DNA of 5,406 bases from CAYLHS01 sp964383535 (GCA_964383535.1 CAYLHS010000114.1:1-5406), one strand, 5' to 3'. Counted from the first letter of the stretch, positions 1 to 5,226 are shown. The notes: generated by a model not told the origin, from the letters alone. Numbers and translations are program-made.

Positions 1-350
1 GTCGTGATGCCGCTCATCGCGTCGAAGAAGGCATCCAGCCAACTCGCGAAGTTGCCCGACAGCAACAGCGGTACCGAACCGACGATGGGCACGATCAGCC
101 AGATCAGCGCGACCACCACCATGCCGTGACTCCAGTCGAGTCGGTCGGTGGCCGGTTTCCAGGCGACGCCTAGCCCTCCGAGCAACGCGAACAGTCCGAT
201 CATCACGAGGAAGTCCGAGGCTGGGGCGAGTTCCCCTGCAGCGACTGCCCAGAGCAAAGGCACTACTCCTGCGACCGCGGAAATCAGCAGCATCCGGGCG
301 ACGTTGTAGGCGATCAGTCGGAGATCGTTGGTGGACGGTCGAAGCAGCAT
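1..350 (-). CDS. trkH: Trk-type potassium uptake protein TrkH (N-terminal part, runs off the window)
   Basis: This is the first 116 residues of an integral membrane K+ translocating subunit; the rest lies beyond position 1. Reading the minus strand from ATG at 350, hydrophobic segments lie at about residues 14-37, 46-64 and 77-98. They are followed by DAFFDAMSGIT, which matches the first pore-loop of the TrkH/KtrB family (family form: F-E-A-M-S-G-x-T-T-T-G), with the selectivity-filter glycine just cut off. An in-frame TAG at 356-354 leaves only ATG 350 or CTG 353 as a start. The ATG shares its A with the TGA of the small gene upstream (TGATG) and has no obvious Shine-Dalgarno, so translation is probably coupled. 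Two trkA genes precede it in the same operon and would supply the cytosolic gating ring. Ion coupling (H+ or Na+) cannot be told from this part. Confidence 0.9.
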   Translation of the reverse strand, partial: MLLRPSTNDLRLIAYNVARMLLISAVAGVVPLLWAVAAGELAPASDFLVMIGLFALLGGLGVAWKPATDRLDWSHGMVVVALIWLIVPIVGSVPLLLSGNFASWLDAFFDAMSGIT

Positions 351-496
351 CAGCTAGCCAGCGAAAGGATGCCAGCAGCCACGATGATCGTCACGACGAA
401 CAGTACGACTGCAACACCGAACTCGATTGCCAAGGTCATCAGTGCCCCGGTGACGAGATCGTAGAGGCGGCGGGTGTCTCTGTTCCGGGACGTCAC
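350..496 (-). CDS. Small single-pass membrane protein between trkA and trkH (48 aa)
   Basis: A short gene, 48 codons plus stop. It starts at GTG 496-494, which overlaps the TGA of the second trkA as GTGA, and ends at TGA 352-350, which overlaps the trkH ATG as TGATG. A GGAG lies 7 bases before the GTG. The product has a basic, hydrophilic N-terminus (MTSRNRDTRRLYDLVTGALM), then one continuous hydrophobic segment at about residues 21-46 rich in V, I, L and A, and only two residues after it (A-S). By the positive-inside rule the N-terminus is cytosolic. I do not recognise the family. Its position with overlaps on both sides suggests that it is made together with TrkA and TrkH and may be an accessory or stabilising subunit, by analogy with KdpF in the Kdp system; this is inference. 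A downstream in-frame ATG (codon 20) would leave just the membrane segment. Confidence 0.72.
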   Translation of the reverse strand: MTSRNRDTRRLYDLVTGALMTLAIEFGVAVVLFVVTIIVAAGILSLAS

Positions 497-1155
497 TGGT
501 TCGCTCCGGCTCCCAGGGCAGAGCGCAGCTCGTCTTCTTCGAGCAGCTTGGTGACTGCCAGCACCCGATCTCCCGGTCGGATCTCTGTGTCGCCGTGGGG
601 AATGAAGACCTCGTCATCCCGCAGGAGTGCGACCAGGACGGTCTTGCCGGGGAGCGACGCGTCGGCCAGCCGCCGGACGGGGGTCTCATCAGGGATGTCC
701 ACCTCGACGAGACTCAGCTCACCCCTGGCAAGCAGCGTGACCCGTTCGAGTTTCTCTGCCTCGAGCTGCACTTCGTGCGAGATCACGTGGACGATCATGT
801 CGGTCACGGCGACGACCGGAATCTCGAGGGCAGAGAACGTCGGGGCGTTCATAGGGTCGTTCAGACGGGCGATGACGCGTTTGGCGCCGAGCGTTCGCGC
901 GAGCTGGCACGCGACCAGGTTGTCTTCATCCCGGCCGGTGACGGCGACGACCCAGTCCGAACGGGCAGCGTCCGCCTTGTTGAGTACTTCGACTTCCGTA
1001 CCGTCGCCGATGATCACGAGCAACCTCGGCAAATCGGCGAGCCGGTGTGCCTTCTCCTTGCTTTCTTCGACAACCGTGACCGTGTGACCCTCGGCGGTCA
1101 GAGCTCGGCCCAGGTAGCCACCCACTTTTCCGCCGCCGACGACGATCGTCCTCAT
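493..1155 (-). CDS. trkA: TrkA family potassium uptake regulator, second copy
   Basis: A 220-residue cytosolic RCK (regulator of K+ conductance) protein. The N-terminal TrkA_N Rossmann domain (about residues 1-120) shows the glycine motif G7-G-G-K-V-G12 and an acidic residue at the end of strand 2 (E30), as expected for NAD(H) binding. A TrkA_C/RCK_C domain follows at about 135-215, with the typical VFIPHGDTEIRPGDRVLAV. It should join with the neighbouring TrkA protein in a ring beneath TrkH and gate K+ flux in response to nucleotide. The length is that of one-RCK TrkA/KtrA/CeoC proteins, about half of the two-RCK E. coli TrkA. Its ATG overlaps the stop of the upstream trkA by ATGA, and its own stop overlaps the GTG of the small membrane-protein gene, so all are probably co-translated. 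Confidence 0.93.
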   Translation of the reverse strand: MRTIVVGGGKVGGYLGRALTAEGHTVTVVEESKEKAHRLADLPRLLVIIGDGTEVEVLNKADAARSDWVVAVTGRDEDNLVACQLARTLGAKRVIARLNDPMNAPTFSALEIPVVAVTDMIVHVISHEVQLEAEKLERVTLLARGELSLVEVDIPDETPVRRLADASLPGKTVLVALLRDDEVFIPHGDTEIRPGDRVLAVTKLLEEDELRSALGAGANQ

Positions 1156-1808
1156 CCCTGTTCTCCCTCGAGGTATCGGCGTAGTTTGTGGCTGACACCT
1201 TGGCGTGCTGCGGCGACGATCATGTCGCCGGCGCGGAGCACGAAGTCGTCTTGGGGAATCACCGTGTCTTCGCCGCGGCGAACTGCCGCGACCCTGAGGC
1301 GACCCGACACCTGGATCTCTGAGACGGTCTTGCCGTCGGCTCGCCGGCCGAGCCGCATGTCGACGATCTCGACTTCTCCCGTTTCGAAGGTCAAGTGGAA
1401 GTCGAACTCCTTCTCGACCACCTTCTCGAACATGACCCTGGACACGAGTCGCGAAGCTGGGACGTAGTCGATATCTAATTCTTGGTATGCCGGTTCGCGG
1501 AATGGATCGTCGAGTCGAGCGATCGTTGTGGGGACCATGAACACCTGTTTGGCGAGCTGGACGGACATGAGGTTCGCGTTGTCGGAGTTCGTGACGGCTA
1601 TGAACGCGTCGGCGTATTCGATGCCTGCTTCACGCAGGGTTTCTACGTCGTACGCGAGCCCATGGTGCACGGAGCCGTTGAACGTCGTGCCGAGCAGCTC
1701 CAGCGCCGACTTGTCCACGTCCACGACAGAGACGTCATGGCCCCGATCGGCGAACGAGTGCGCGAGATCGCCACCCACTCGTCCACTTCCAGCAATGACG
1801 ATTCGCAT
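1152..1808 (-). CDS. trkA: TrkA family potassium uptake regulator, first copy
   Basis: A 218-residue RCK protein, first gene of the minus-strand operon. The Rossmann domain at about 1-120 carries G7-S-G-R-V-G12 and D30 after the second strand (VSVVDVD). The RCK_C domain at about 135-212 contains TVIPQDDFVLRAGDMIVAA. It is clearly paralogous to the next gene but diverged. Two adjacent single-RCK genes recall ceoB-ceoC of mycobacteria and correspond to the two halves of the longer E. coli TrkA, so the two products may form a heteromeric ring. The start is forced: an in-frame TAA lies 15 bases upstream of ATG 1808 and there is no other start between. No Shine-Dalgarno is visible in that gap, but a -10-like TAAGAT ends 9 bases before the ATG, which suggests a leaderless or nearly leaderless mRNA. 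Confidence 0.94.
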   Translation of the reverse strand: MRIVIAGSGRVGGDLAHSFADRGHDVSVVDVDKSALELLGTTFNGSVHHGLAYDVETLREAGIEYADAFIAVTNSDNANLMSVQLAKQVFMVPTTIARLDDPFREPAYQELDIDYVPASRLVSRVMFEKVVEKEFDFHLTFETGEVEIVDMRLGRRADGKTVSEIQVSGRLRVAAVRRGEDTVIPQDDFVLRAGDMIVAAARQGVSHKLRRYLEGEQG

Positions 1809-1817
1809 ATCGGCGCA

Positions 1818-1823
1818 ATCTTA
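1818..1823 (-). promoter_or_regulatory. Candidate -10 element of the trkA-trkA-small gene-trkH operon
   Basis: TAAGAT on the minus strand fits TANNNT. The predicted transcription start, about 7 bases on, falls at 1811, three bases before the trkA ATG, which would explain why no ribosome binding site is present. No convincing -35 hexamer is seen at 16-18 bases upstream, so the call is tentative. Confidence 0.4.
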
Positions 1824-1943
1824 GGGTGCGGTGCCTTCCGTTCCTGCCGATCCGTCCAGGACGTGCCCGGTGCCCGCTTGGATGGGGGCTCGGCAAACGA
1901 GTCAAGGAACCGTGCAGACTCGTCGATACTGATAGGGAACTGC

Positions 1944-1951
1944 AGAAGGAG
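1944..1951 (+). promoter_or_regulatory. Strong ribosome binding site that sets the response regulator start
   Basis: AGAAGGAG ends 7 bases before GTG 1959. This is the clearest Shine-Dalgarno of the window and shows that the open frame extending upstream of 1959, antisense to trkA, is not coding. A weak -10-like GATACT at 1925-1930 could serve as promoter, but no good -35 accompanies it. Confidence 0.75.
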
Positions 1952-1958
1952 ATACATC

Positions 1959-2348
1959 GTGGGTCGGCGCGTACTCGTCGTTGAAGACTCTGCCGTGATC
2001 CGCCGTCTCATCGACGTGTGTCTCCGTCCAGCAGACGTGGAGGTCGTCATGCGTGAAGACGGCCCTGGTGCTCTCGAGGCCGCACTGTCCGAGGAACCCG
2101 ACCTCATGGTCTTGGACATCGGCCTCCCCGAGATGGATGGGTGGGAAGTGCTCGACAGGCTTCGGTCCGATCCAAGGACCAATTCGCTTCCTGTGCTGGT
2201 GCTGACGGCCCATGCCGAGGAAGAATCCCGCAAGCGCGCCAATGAGGGCGGGGCCGACGGCTTCGTCACCAAGCCGTTCCAGCCCGACATCTTGCGCAAT
2301 GAGATCCTCAAGATCATGGCCGAGAAAGCAATCGGTACCGCCGTCTAG
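1959..2348 (+). CDS. Stand-alone CheY-like response regulator receiver protein
   Basis: A 129-residue protein made of a single REC domain with no output domain. All the conserved phosphorylation-site residues are present: acidic pair E9-D10 (VLVVEDS), phosphoacceptor D53 (MVLDIGLPEMDGWE), T83 (VLVLTAHA) and K105 (FVTKPF). It therefore should accept a phosphoryl group from a histidine kinase and act by protein contact, in the manner of CheY, Spo0F or DivK. No kinase is encoded in the window, so it is an orphan here. GTG 1959 is chosen because of the strong Shine-Dalgarno and because the REC fold begins at residue 4. It is divergent from the Trk operon across a 150-base gap; a link with potassium control is possible but not shown. 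Confidence 0.93.
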   Translation: MGRRVLVVEDSAVIRRLIDVCLRPADVEVVMREDGPGALEAALSEEPDLMVLDIGLPEMDGWEVLDRLRSDPRTNSLPVLVLTAHAEEESRKRANEGGADGFVTKPFQPDILRNEILKIMAEKAIGTAV

Positions 2349-2362
2349 AACAGCTCCCACAG

Positions 2363-2411
2363 CCCCCTTCCCGTCGGATCGATTCATGCGTACGATCCGA
2401 TGCGAAGGGGG
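2363..2411 (+). promoter_or_regulatory. Long inverted repeat enclosing the ribosome binding site of the M23 gene
   Basis: CCCCCTTC (2363-2370) is a perfect complement of GAAGGGGG (2404-2411), and TCGGATCG (2374-2381) of CGATCCGA (2393-2400). Between them there is one C-C mismatch, one C-G and one G-U pair, giving about 18 pairs and an 11-base loop. The 3' arm holds the whole Shine-Dalgarno of the next gene. There is no U-run after it, so it is not a standard intrinsic terminator, although it starts 15 bases after the response regulator stop and may still end that transcript. It could act as a translation-blocking hairpin in read-through RNA, or as an operator: a weak promoter (TTCCCG 2368-2373, 17 bases, TACGAT 2391-2396) lies inside it. 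Confidence 0.65.
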
Positions 2412-2417
2412 TACGTG

Positions 2418-2855
2418 ATGCTCAGGATCGTTACGAGCCTTGTAGCGCTATGGCTCGCGGTTCCTTGTGGCGGTCCTCCCGGCGCCGTTGCGAGGACCTT
2501 CGCTCCGGTCGGGATGTACGAGGGGCACTGGGGCGTCGACTATGCCATGGACGTGGGCAGCAATGTGATCGTGATCGCGGATGGTGTCGTCACGTTTGCC
2601 GGCCCGGTTGCAGGGGTCGACTCGGTGACGGTCGATCACGGTGGCGGTCTCCGCACGTCGTATTCCTACCTCGAGGCCGTCGTGGTGCGGCGAGGCGAAC
2701 GAGTGCACCGGGGTGACGTTCTCGGCACAAGCGGCCAGGATCACGGCATTGCTGCGCTGCACCTCTCGGCGAGAGTGAACGGGATCTACGTGGATCCCAG
2801 CGTCATGTTCACGTGCGCAGGGGGGACGCTCCGCCTCAGCCCGCTCGATCCGTAG
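2418..2855 (+). CDS. Secreted M23 (LytM-type) peptidase-fold protein, probably catalytically inactive
   Basis: A 145-residue protein with a Sec-type signal peptide (MLRIVTSLVALWLAV..., likely cut at AVA|RT after residue 25), then little more than an M23 domain. Family marks are GHWGVDYA (zinc ligands H37 and D41), ADGVVTFAGPVAGVDSVTVDHGGGLRTSY, RGDVLG and ALHLSARVNGIYVDP (third ligand H115). Both catalytic histidines of active M23 enzymes are changed: the one of YxHL is Y84, and the first of HLH is A113. It may therefore bind zinc and cell-wall peptide, or regulate an amidase as degenerate LytM proteins do, rather than cut. ATG 2418 is preferred over ATG 2400 because AAGGGGG lies 6 bases before it, while ATG 2400 has no such site. 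The residue before the Cys at position 17 is Pro, so no lipobox. Confidence 0.8.
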   Translation: MLRIVTSLVALWLAVPCGGPPGAVARTFAPVGMYEGHWGVDYAMDVGSNVIVIADGVVTFAGPVAGVDSVTVDHGGGLRTSYSYLEAVVVRRGERVHRGDVLGTSGQDHGIAALHLSARVNGIYVDPSVMFTCAGGTLRLSPLDP

Positions 2856-2880
2856 GAGCACGCTCGCAAGGTCACTCGCC

Positions 2881-2886
2881 TAAGCT
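2881..2886 (+). promoter_or_regulatory. Candidate -10 element giving a leaderless nadD mRNA
   Basis: TAAGCT fits TANNNT, and its predicted start of transcription is exactly the G of GTG 2893. The TAA is also the in-frame stop that bounds nadD upstream. No purine-rich ribosome binding site lies between. A -35 match is not apparent. Confidence 0.45.
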
Positions 2887-2892
2887 TCCGAC

Positions 2893-3462
2893 GTGCGAAG
2901 GGGCTTGCTCGGCGGCACATTCGATCCTCCTCACCTGGCGCATCTCGTCGCGGGAGAGGTGGCCTATCGCGATCTGGCGCTCGACGTCGTTACGTTTCTA
3001 CCGGCAGGGTATCCGTGGCAGAAGGCGGGCGAGTCCGTCACGTCTCCCGAGGACCGCTGGGAGATGACACGTCTCGCCATCGAGGGAGTTCCCTACTTCG
3101 AGGCCGATGACAGGGAGGTTCGGCGTTCGGGTTGGACCTACACGATCGACACACTCGCCGAATATCCGGCCGATGAGGACATCTTCTTGATACTCGGCTC
3201 CGACGCGGCGAAAGCCATCGCGACCTGGCACCGCTGGGAGGATGTTCTCGACAGGGCGACGCTCGCAGTCGCCCCGCGGCCAGGCACTCCGCGCGACGAG
3301 GTGGCCGAGGGAATCCATCGCCCATTCGTCTGGCTGGACATGCCAAGTCTCGATGTGAGCGGGACGATGCTGAGATCCCGGACGCAGGATGGGCGATCCA
3401 TTCGGTTCATGGTGAGAGAGAACGTTTGGCAGTACATCGTGGACCGGGGCCTGTATGGGTGA
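2893..3462 (+). CDS. nadD: Nicotinate-nucleotide adenylyltransferase NadD
   Basis: A 189-residue cytosolic enzyme that joins ATP and nicotinate mononucleotide to give deamido-NAD and pyrophosphate in NAD synthesis. The N-terminal nucleotidyltransferase signature GGTFDPPHLAHL (residues 7-18) carries the H14-x-x-H17 pair; Ala replaces the usual Gly of HxGH. Further family marks are SGWTYTIDTL (79-88), LILGSDAAKAIATWHRWEDV (99-118) and the C-terminal phosphate-binding motif in the form S156-G-T-M-L-R161 (usual form S-S-T-x-I-R), then the VxxYIxxxGLY ending. GTG 2893 is the only start after an in-frame TAA at 2881. There is no Shine-Dalgarno, which fits leaderless translation. The end overlaps the next gene by 8 bases; the order nadD - LCP gene - rsfS is common in actinobacteria. 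Confidence 0.95.
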   Translation: MRRGLLGGTFDPPHLAHLVAGEVAYRDLALDVVTFLPAGYPWQKAGESVTSPEDRWEMTRLAIEGVPYFEADDREVRRSGWTYTIDTLAEYPADEDIFLILGSDAAKAIATWHRWEDVLDRATLAVAPRPGTPRDEVAEGIHRPFVWLDMPSLDVSGTMLRSRTQDGRSIRFMVRENVWQYIVDRGLYG

Positions 3463-4708
3463 GCATCGCAAGCAGCGCCGAGCCCGGGGTATGACCGTTG
3501 GGGGAAGGGGAGGGACTCGCCAGAAGAGTGGTCTGCTCGACGAGAGCACCCCGCGGGAACTGAACCGAGCTGCCCGCAAAGCGGTGCGAGGTATGGCTCG
3601 GAGGCGGGTGTTGCTGGCGATCATCGGCGCGCTGGTGATCATCGGCACGTCCGTGGGCGTCTCGTTCCTGGTCCGTGGTCGGCCGTCGACCACCACCGAA
3701 CCGCAGGTGATGCCCTCGGAGGCCGGCGCCTCGCTTCTCGTTGCTGTCACCGATTCGACCGGGAGTGATCTCTCGTTGGCATTGCTCGGGGTCCACGATC
3801 AAGTGGCGACGGTCGCGCTGTTTCCACCCGGCCTGCTGACGGTGCTTCCCGGTTTCGGTGACCGGGAGATATCGGATTCGACTCGATTCGGCGACGAGGA
3901 TCTCCCCGCGCTGACGGTCGCCAACCTGCTGGGTGTGCGCGTCGACGCGACGGCCCAGATCACCGTCGACGAGTTGGCGGGCCTGCTTGGCGCCGATCTC
4001 ACGGTCGATCTCACGTCGCCACTGGTGTTGGCCGAGGGCTCGTCGGAGATCGTGCAGATGGATGTCGGGTCCGCGTCGAGGTCGCCCGATGAGATCGTCC
4101 AGCTCATCTCGACACAGGGTGTGGGAACGCAGCTCGAGTGGCTGGATCGTCAGGGTTCGGTCTGGAAGGCGCTGTTCGACCGTATGAACTCCAGCGCGCA
4201 GCTCGTCGAAGGAGTGCTCGCGCGAGTTGTCGGCGATCCGGCGCTCGCCAAGGAGGCACTCGTTGGGGTAGCGACCGCCGACGACCCACACCTGACCGCG
4301 GTTCCGACGCAGCGAATCGAACGCCCAGGCGGTGATTCCGAGCTCTACCAGATGAGCGGAGAAGATGCGACGGCGTTCGCTGCCGACCGCTACCCGTACC
4401 TTCAGTTCACAACGGGGGAGCGGCCTCGAGTCGAGATCCTCAACGGCAACGGCAGGATCGGGACAACCCGACCGGTCGCCGCAGCCCTCATCAGGCATGG
4501 TTTTCGCGTAGTTCGGACCGACAACGCGGACTCTGCAGACCACGAGGAGACCGAAATCGTCGCGCAGGGACGAGACTATCAGCAGGCGGCGCTTGACGCT
4601 CGGGCCGTGCTGGGCAGGGGCGAGGTCAAGGTCGAGGTGCGTCATCCCAGCGGTGTGGTCGACGTCACTATCATTGTTGGTCAGGACATTCCCGCACAGG
4701 AGGCGTGA
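3455..4708 (+). CDS. Membrane-anchored LCP-like protein with LytR_C domain
   Basis: A 417-residue protein with a long basic cytosolic N-terminus (about 1-50), one membrane segment (about 52-73) and an extracellular part. Residues about 92-310 look like a diverged LytR-CpsA-Psr domain: TVANLLGVRVDATAQITVDE and LLGADLTVDL match the family, and DRQGSVWKALFDRM resembles its RQxRVxKAL stretch. The residues that bind the polyprenyl-phosphate head group and do catalysis are not recognisable: the SRTDT-type segment reads GSDLSLAL, and the SIPRDT segment reads ALFPPGLL. A LytR_C domain follows at about 324-409 (RVEILNGNGRIGTT...VVDVTIIVGQD). Active LCP enzymes attach glycopolymers to the cell wall; this one may be non-catalytic. 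ATG 3455 overlaps nadD by ATGGGTGA and has a weak GGGG 5 bases before it; ATG 3491 is an alternative. Confidence 0.82.
   Translation: MGEHRKQRRARGMTVGGRGGTRQKSGLLDESTPRELNRAARKAVRGMARRRVLLAIIGALVIIGTSVGVSFLVRGRPSTTTEPQVMPSEAGASLLVAVTDSTGSDLSLALLGVHDQVATVALFPPGLLTVLPGFGDREISDSTRFGDEDLPALTVANLLGVRVDATAQITVDELAGLLGADLTVDLTSPLVLAEGSSEIVQMDVGSASRSPDEIVQLISTQGVGTQLEWLDRQGSVWKALFDRMNSSAQLVEGVLARVVGDPALAKEALVGVATADDPHLTAVPTQRIERPGGDSELYQMSGEDATAFAADRYPYLQFTTGERPRVEILNGNGRIGTTRPVAAALIRHGFRVVRTDNADSADHEETEIVAQGRDYQQAALDARAVLGRGEVKVEVRHPSGVVDVTIIVGQDIPAQEA
4698..4703 (+). promoter_or_regulatory. Ribosome binding site for rsfS inside the end of the LCP gene
   Basis: AGGAGG is a full Shine-Dalgarno located 5 bases before the LCP stop codon's first base region (stop TGA 4706-4708). 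No ATG, GTG or TTG in the rsfS frame lies within reach; GTG 4705 is in another frame and only 1 base away. In the rsfS frame the codons at suitable distance are CTC 4712 (8 bases) and ATC 4715 (11 bases). Confidence 0.6.
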
Positions 4709-4762
4709 GCGCTCATCGAGGACAGGACCGACGGTCGAGAACTTGCCCAGCTGGTCGCGCAG

Positions 4763-5086
4763 GTGCTCGATGCCAAGAAGGCCACCGATGTCGTGCTTCT
4801 GGACGTGTCACAGCTCCTGTGGATCACCGACGTGTTCGCGATCGCGTCCGGGACCTCGAACCGCAATGTGCAGAGCCTGGCCGACGAGGTCGAGTTCAAG
4901 CTGCGCGACGTGGATCGAAGACCGTTGCGGGTCGAAGGTCGGAGAGAGGCAGAGTGGGTGCTGCTGGACTACGGGGACGTGGTCGTGCACATCTTCCAGC
5001 CGACTGTGCGCGAGTACTTCAATCTCGAGCGTCTGTGGGGAGATGCACCCCGCGTCGAGTGGGAGCCGGCTGCAACCGAAGCGTGA
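4763..5086 (+). CDS. rsfS: Ribosome silencing factor RsfS; true start probably upstream near 4715
   Basis: RsfS (RsfA/YbeB/Iojap family) binds ribosomal protein L14 (uL14) and prevents joining of the two subunits when nutrients are scarce. From GTG 4763 the product has 107 residues and shows the family core: VVLLDVSQLLWITDVFAIASG, NRNVQSLADEVEFKL, PLRVEGRREAEWVLLDYGDVVVHIF, and YFNLERLW at the end. The coordinates use the first standard start codon, but that start has no Shine-Dalgarno and cuts the first helix. The same frame is open back to the LCP stop at 4706 and reads ALIEDRTDGRELAQLVAQ before it, where GRELAQLVAQVLDAKKA aligns with the family's N-terminal helix. If AUC 4715 initiates, the protein has 123 residues (M-E-D-R-T-D-G-R-E-L...), a normal family length. 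Transcription is most likely shared with nadD and the LCP gene. Confidence 0.9.
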   Translation: MLDAKKATDVVLLDVSQLLWITDVFAIASGTSNRNVQSLADEVEFKLRDVDRRPLRVEGRREAEWVLLDYGDVVVHIFQPTVREYFNLERLWGDAPRVEWEPAATEA

Positions 5087-5094
5087 GGCGGTCC

Positions 5095-5103
5095 TGGTAC
5101 ACT
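5095..5103 (+). promoter_or_regulatory. Extended -10 promoter of the tRNA gene
   Basis: TGG-TACACT (TGnTANNNT form) lies just after rsfS. The expected transcription start is about 5110, 8 bases before the mature tRNA 5' end. No clear -35 is seen, as is usual for extended -10 promoters. Confidence 0.5.
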
Positions 5104-5117
5104 CCACGTCCGGACTC

Positions 5118-5191
5118 GGGGCTGTAGCTCAGTTCGGCAGAGCACTTGCATGGCATGCAAGGGGTCAGGGGTTCAAATCCCCTCAGCTCCA
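5118..5191 (+). tRNA. tRNA-Ala with anticodon GGC
   Basis: A complete 74-base cloverleaf. Acceptor stem GGGGCTG (5118-5124) pairs with CAGCTCC (5184-5190), with the G3-U70 wobble pair that is the main alanine identity signal, and A73 at 5191. D-arm GCTC/GAGC (5127-5130, 5140-5143). Anticodon stem CTTGC/GCAAG (5145-5149, 5157-5161) with loop ATGGCAT, so anticodon GGC at 5152-5154, reading mainly GCC and GCU. T-arm AGGGG/CCCCT (5167-5171, 5179-5183) with loop TTCAAAT. The 3' CCA is not encoded (CTT follows), so it must be added after transcription. No intron and no duplicated 3' end were seen. Confidence 0.97.
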
Positions 5192-5198
5192 CTTCCCC

Positions 5199-5226
5199 AG
5201 ATCCCCTGTGCTTTGCAGGGGATCTT
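5199..5226 (+). terminator. Hairpin terminator after tRNA-Ala
   Basis: AGATCCCCTG (5199-5208) and CAGGGGATCT (5216-5225) form a perfect 10-pair stem with a 7-base loop TGCTTTG. Only a short T-run (TT at 5225-5226) follows, as is common in high-GC bacteria. It starts 7 bases after the tRNA end. Confidence 0.75.

Noticed and set aside
595..1467. Plus-strand open frame across both trkA genes
   Set aside because: Antisense to two well-recognised TrkA genes; no motif and no ribosome binding site.
1482..1958. N-terminal extension of the response regulator back to 1482
   Set aside because: Lies antisense to trkA and in the intergenic region, has no domain character, and a strong Shine-Dalgarno sets the start at GTG 1959.
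3407..4645. Long open frame on the minus strand (about 412 codons) antisense to the LCP gene
   Set aside because: High-GC shadow frame: low-complexity mix rich in R, G, H and D with no fold or membrane pattern, while the plus strand has a clear LCP/LytR_C protein.
4705..5127. Frame starting at GTG 4705 overlapping rsfS
   Set aside because: Product is an arginine-rich shadow of rsfS in another frame, and the AGGAGG is only 1 base from that GTG.
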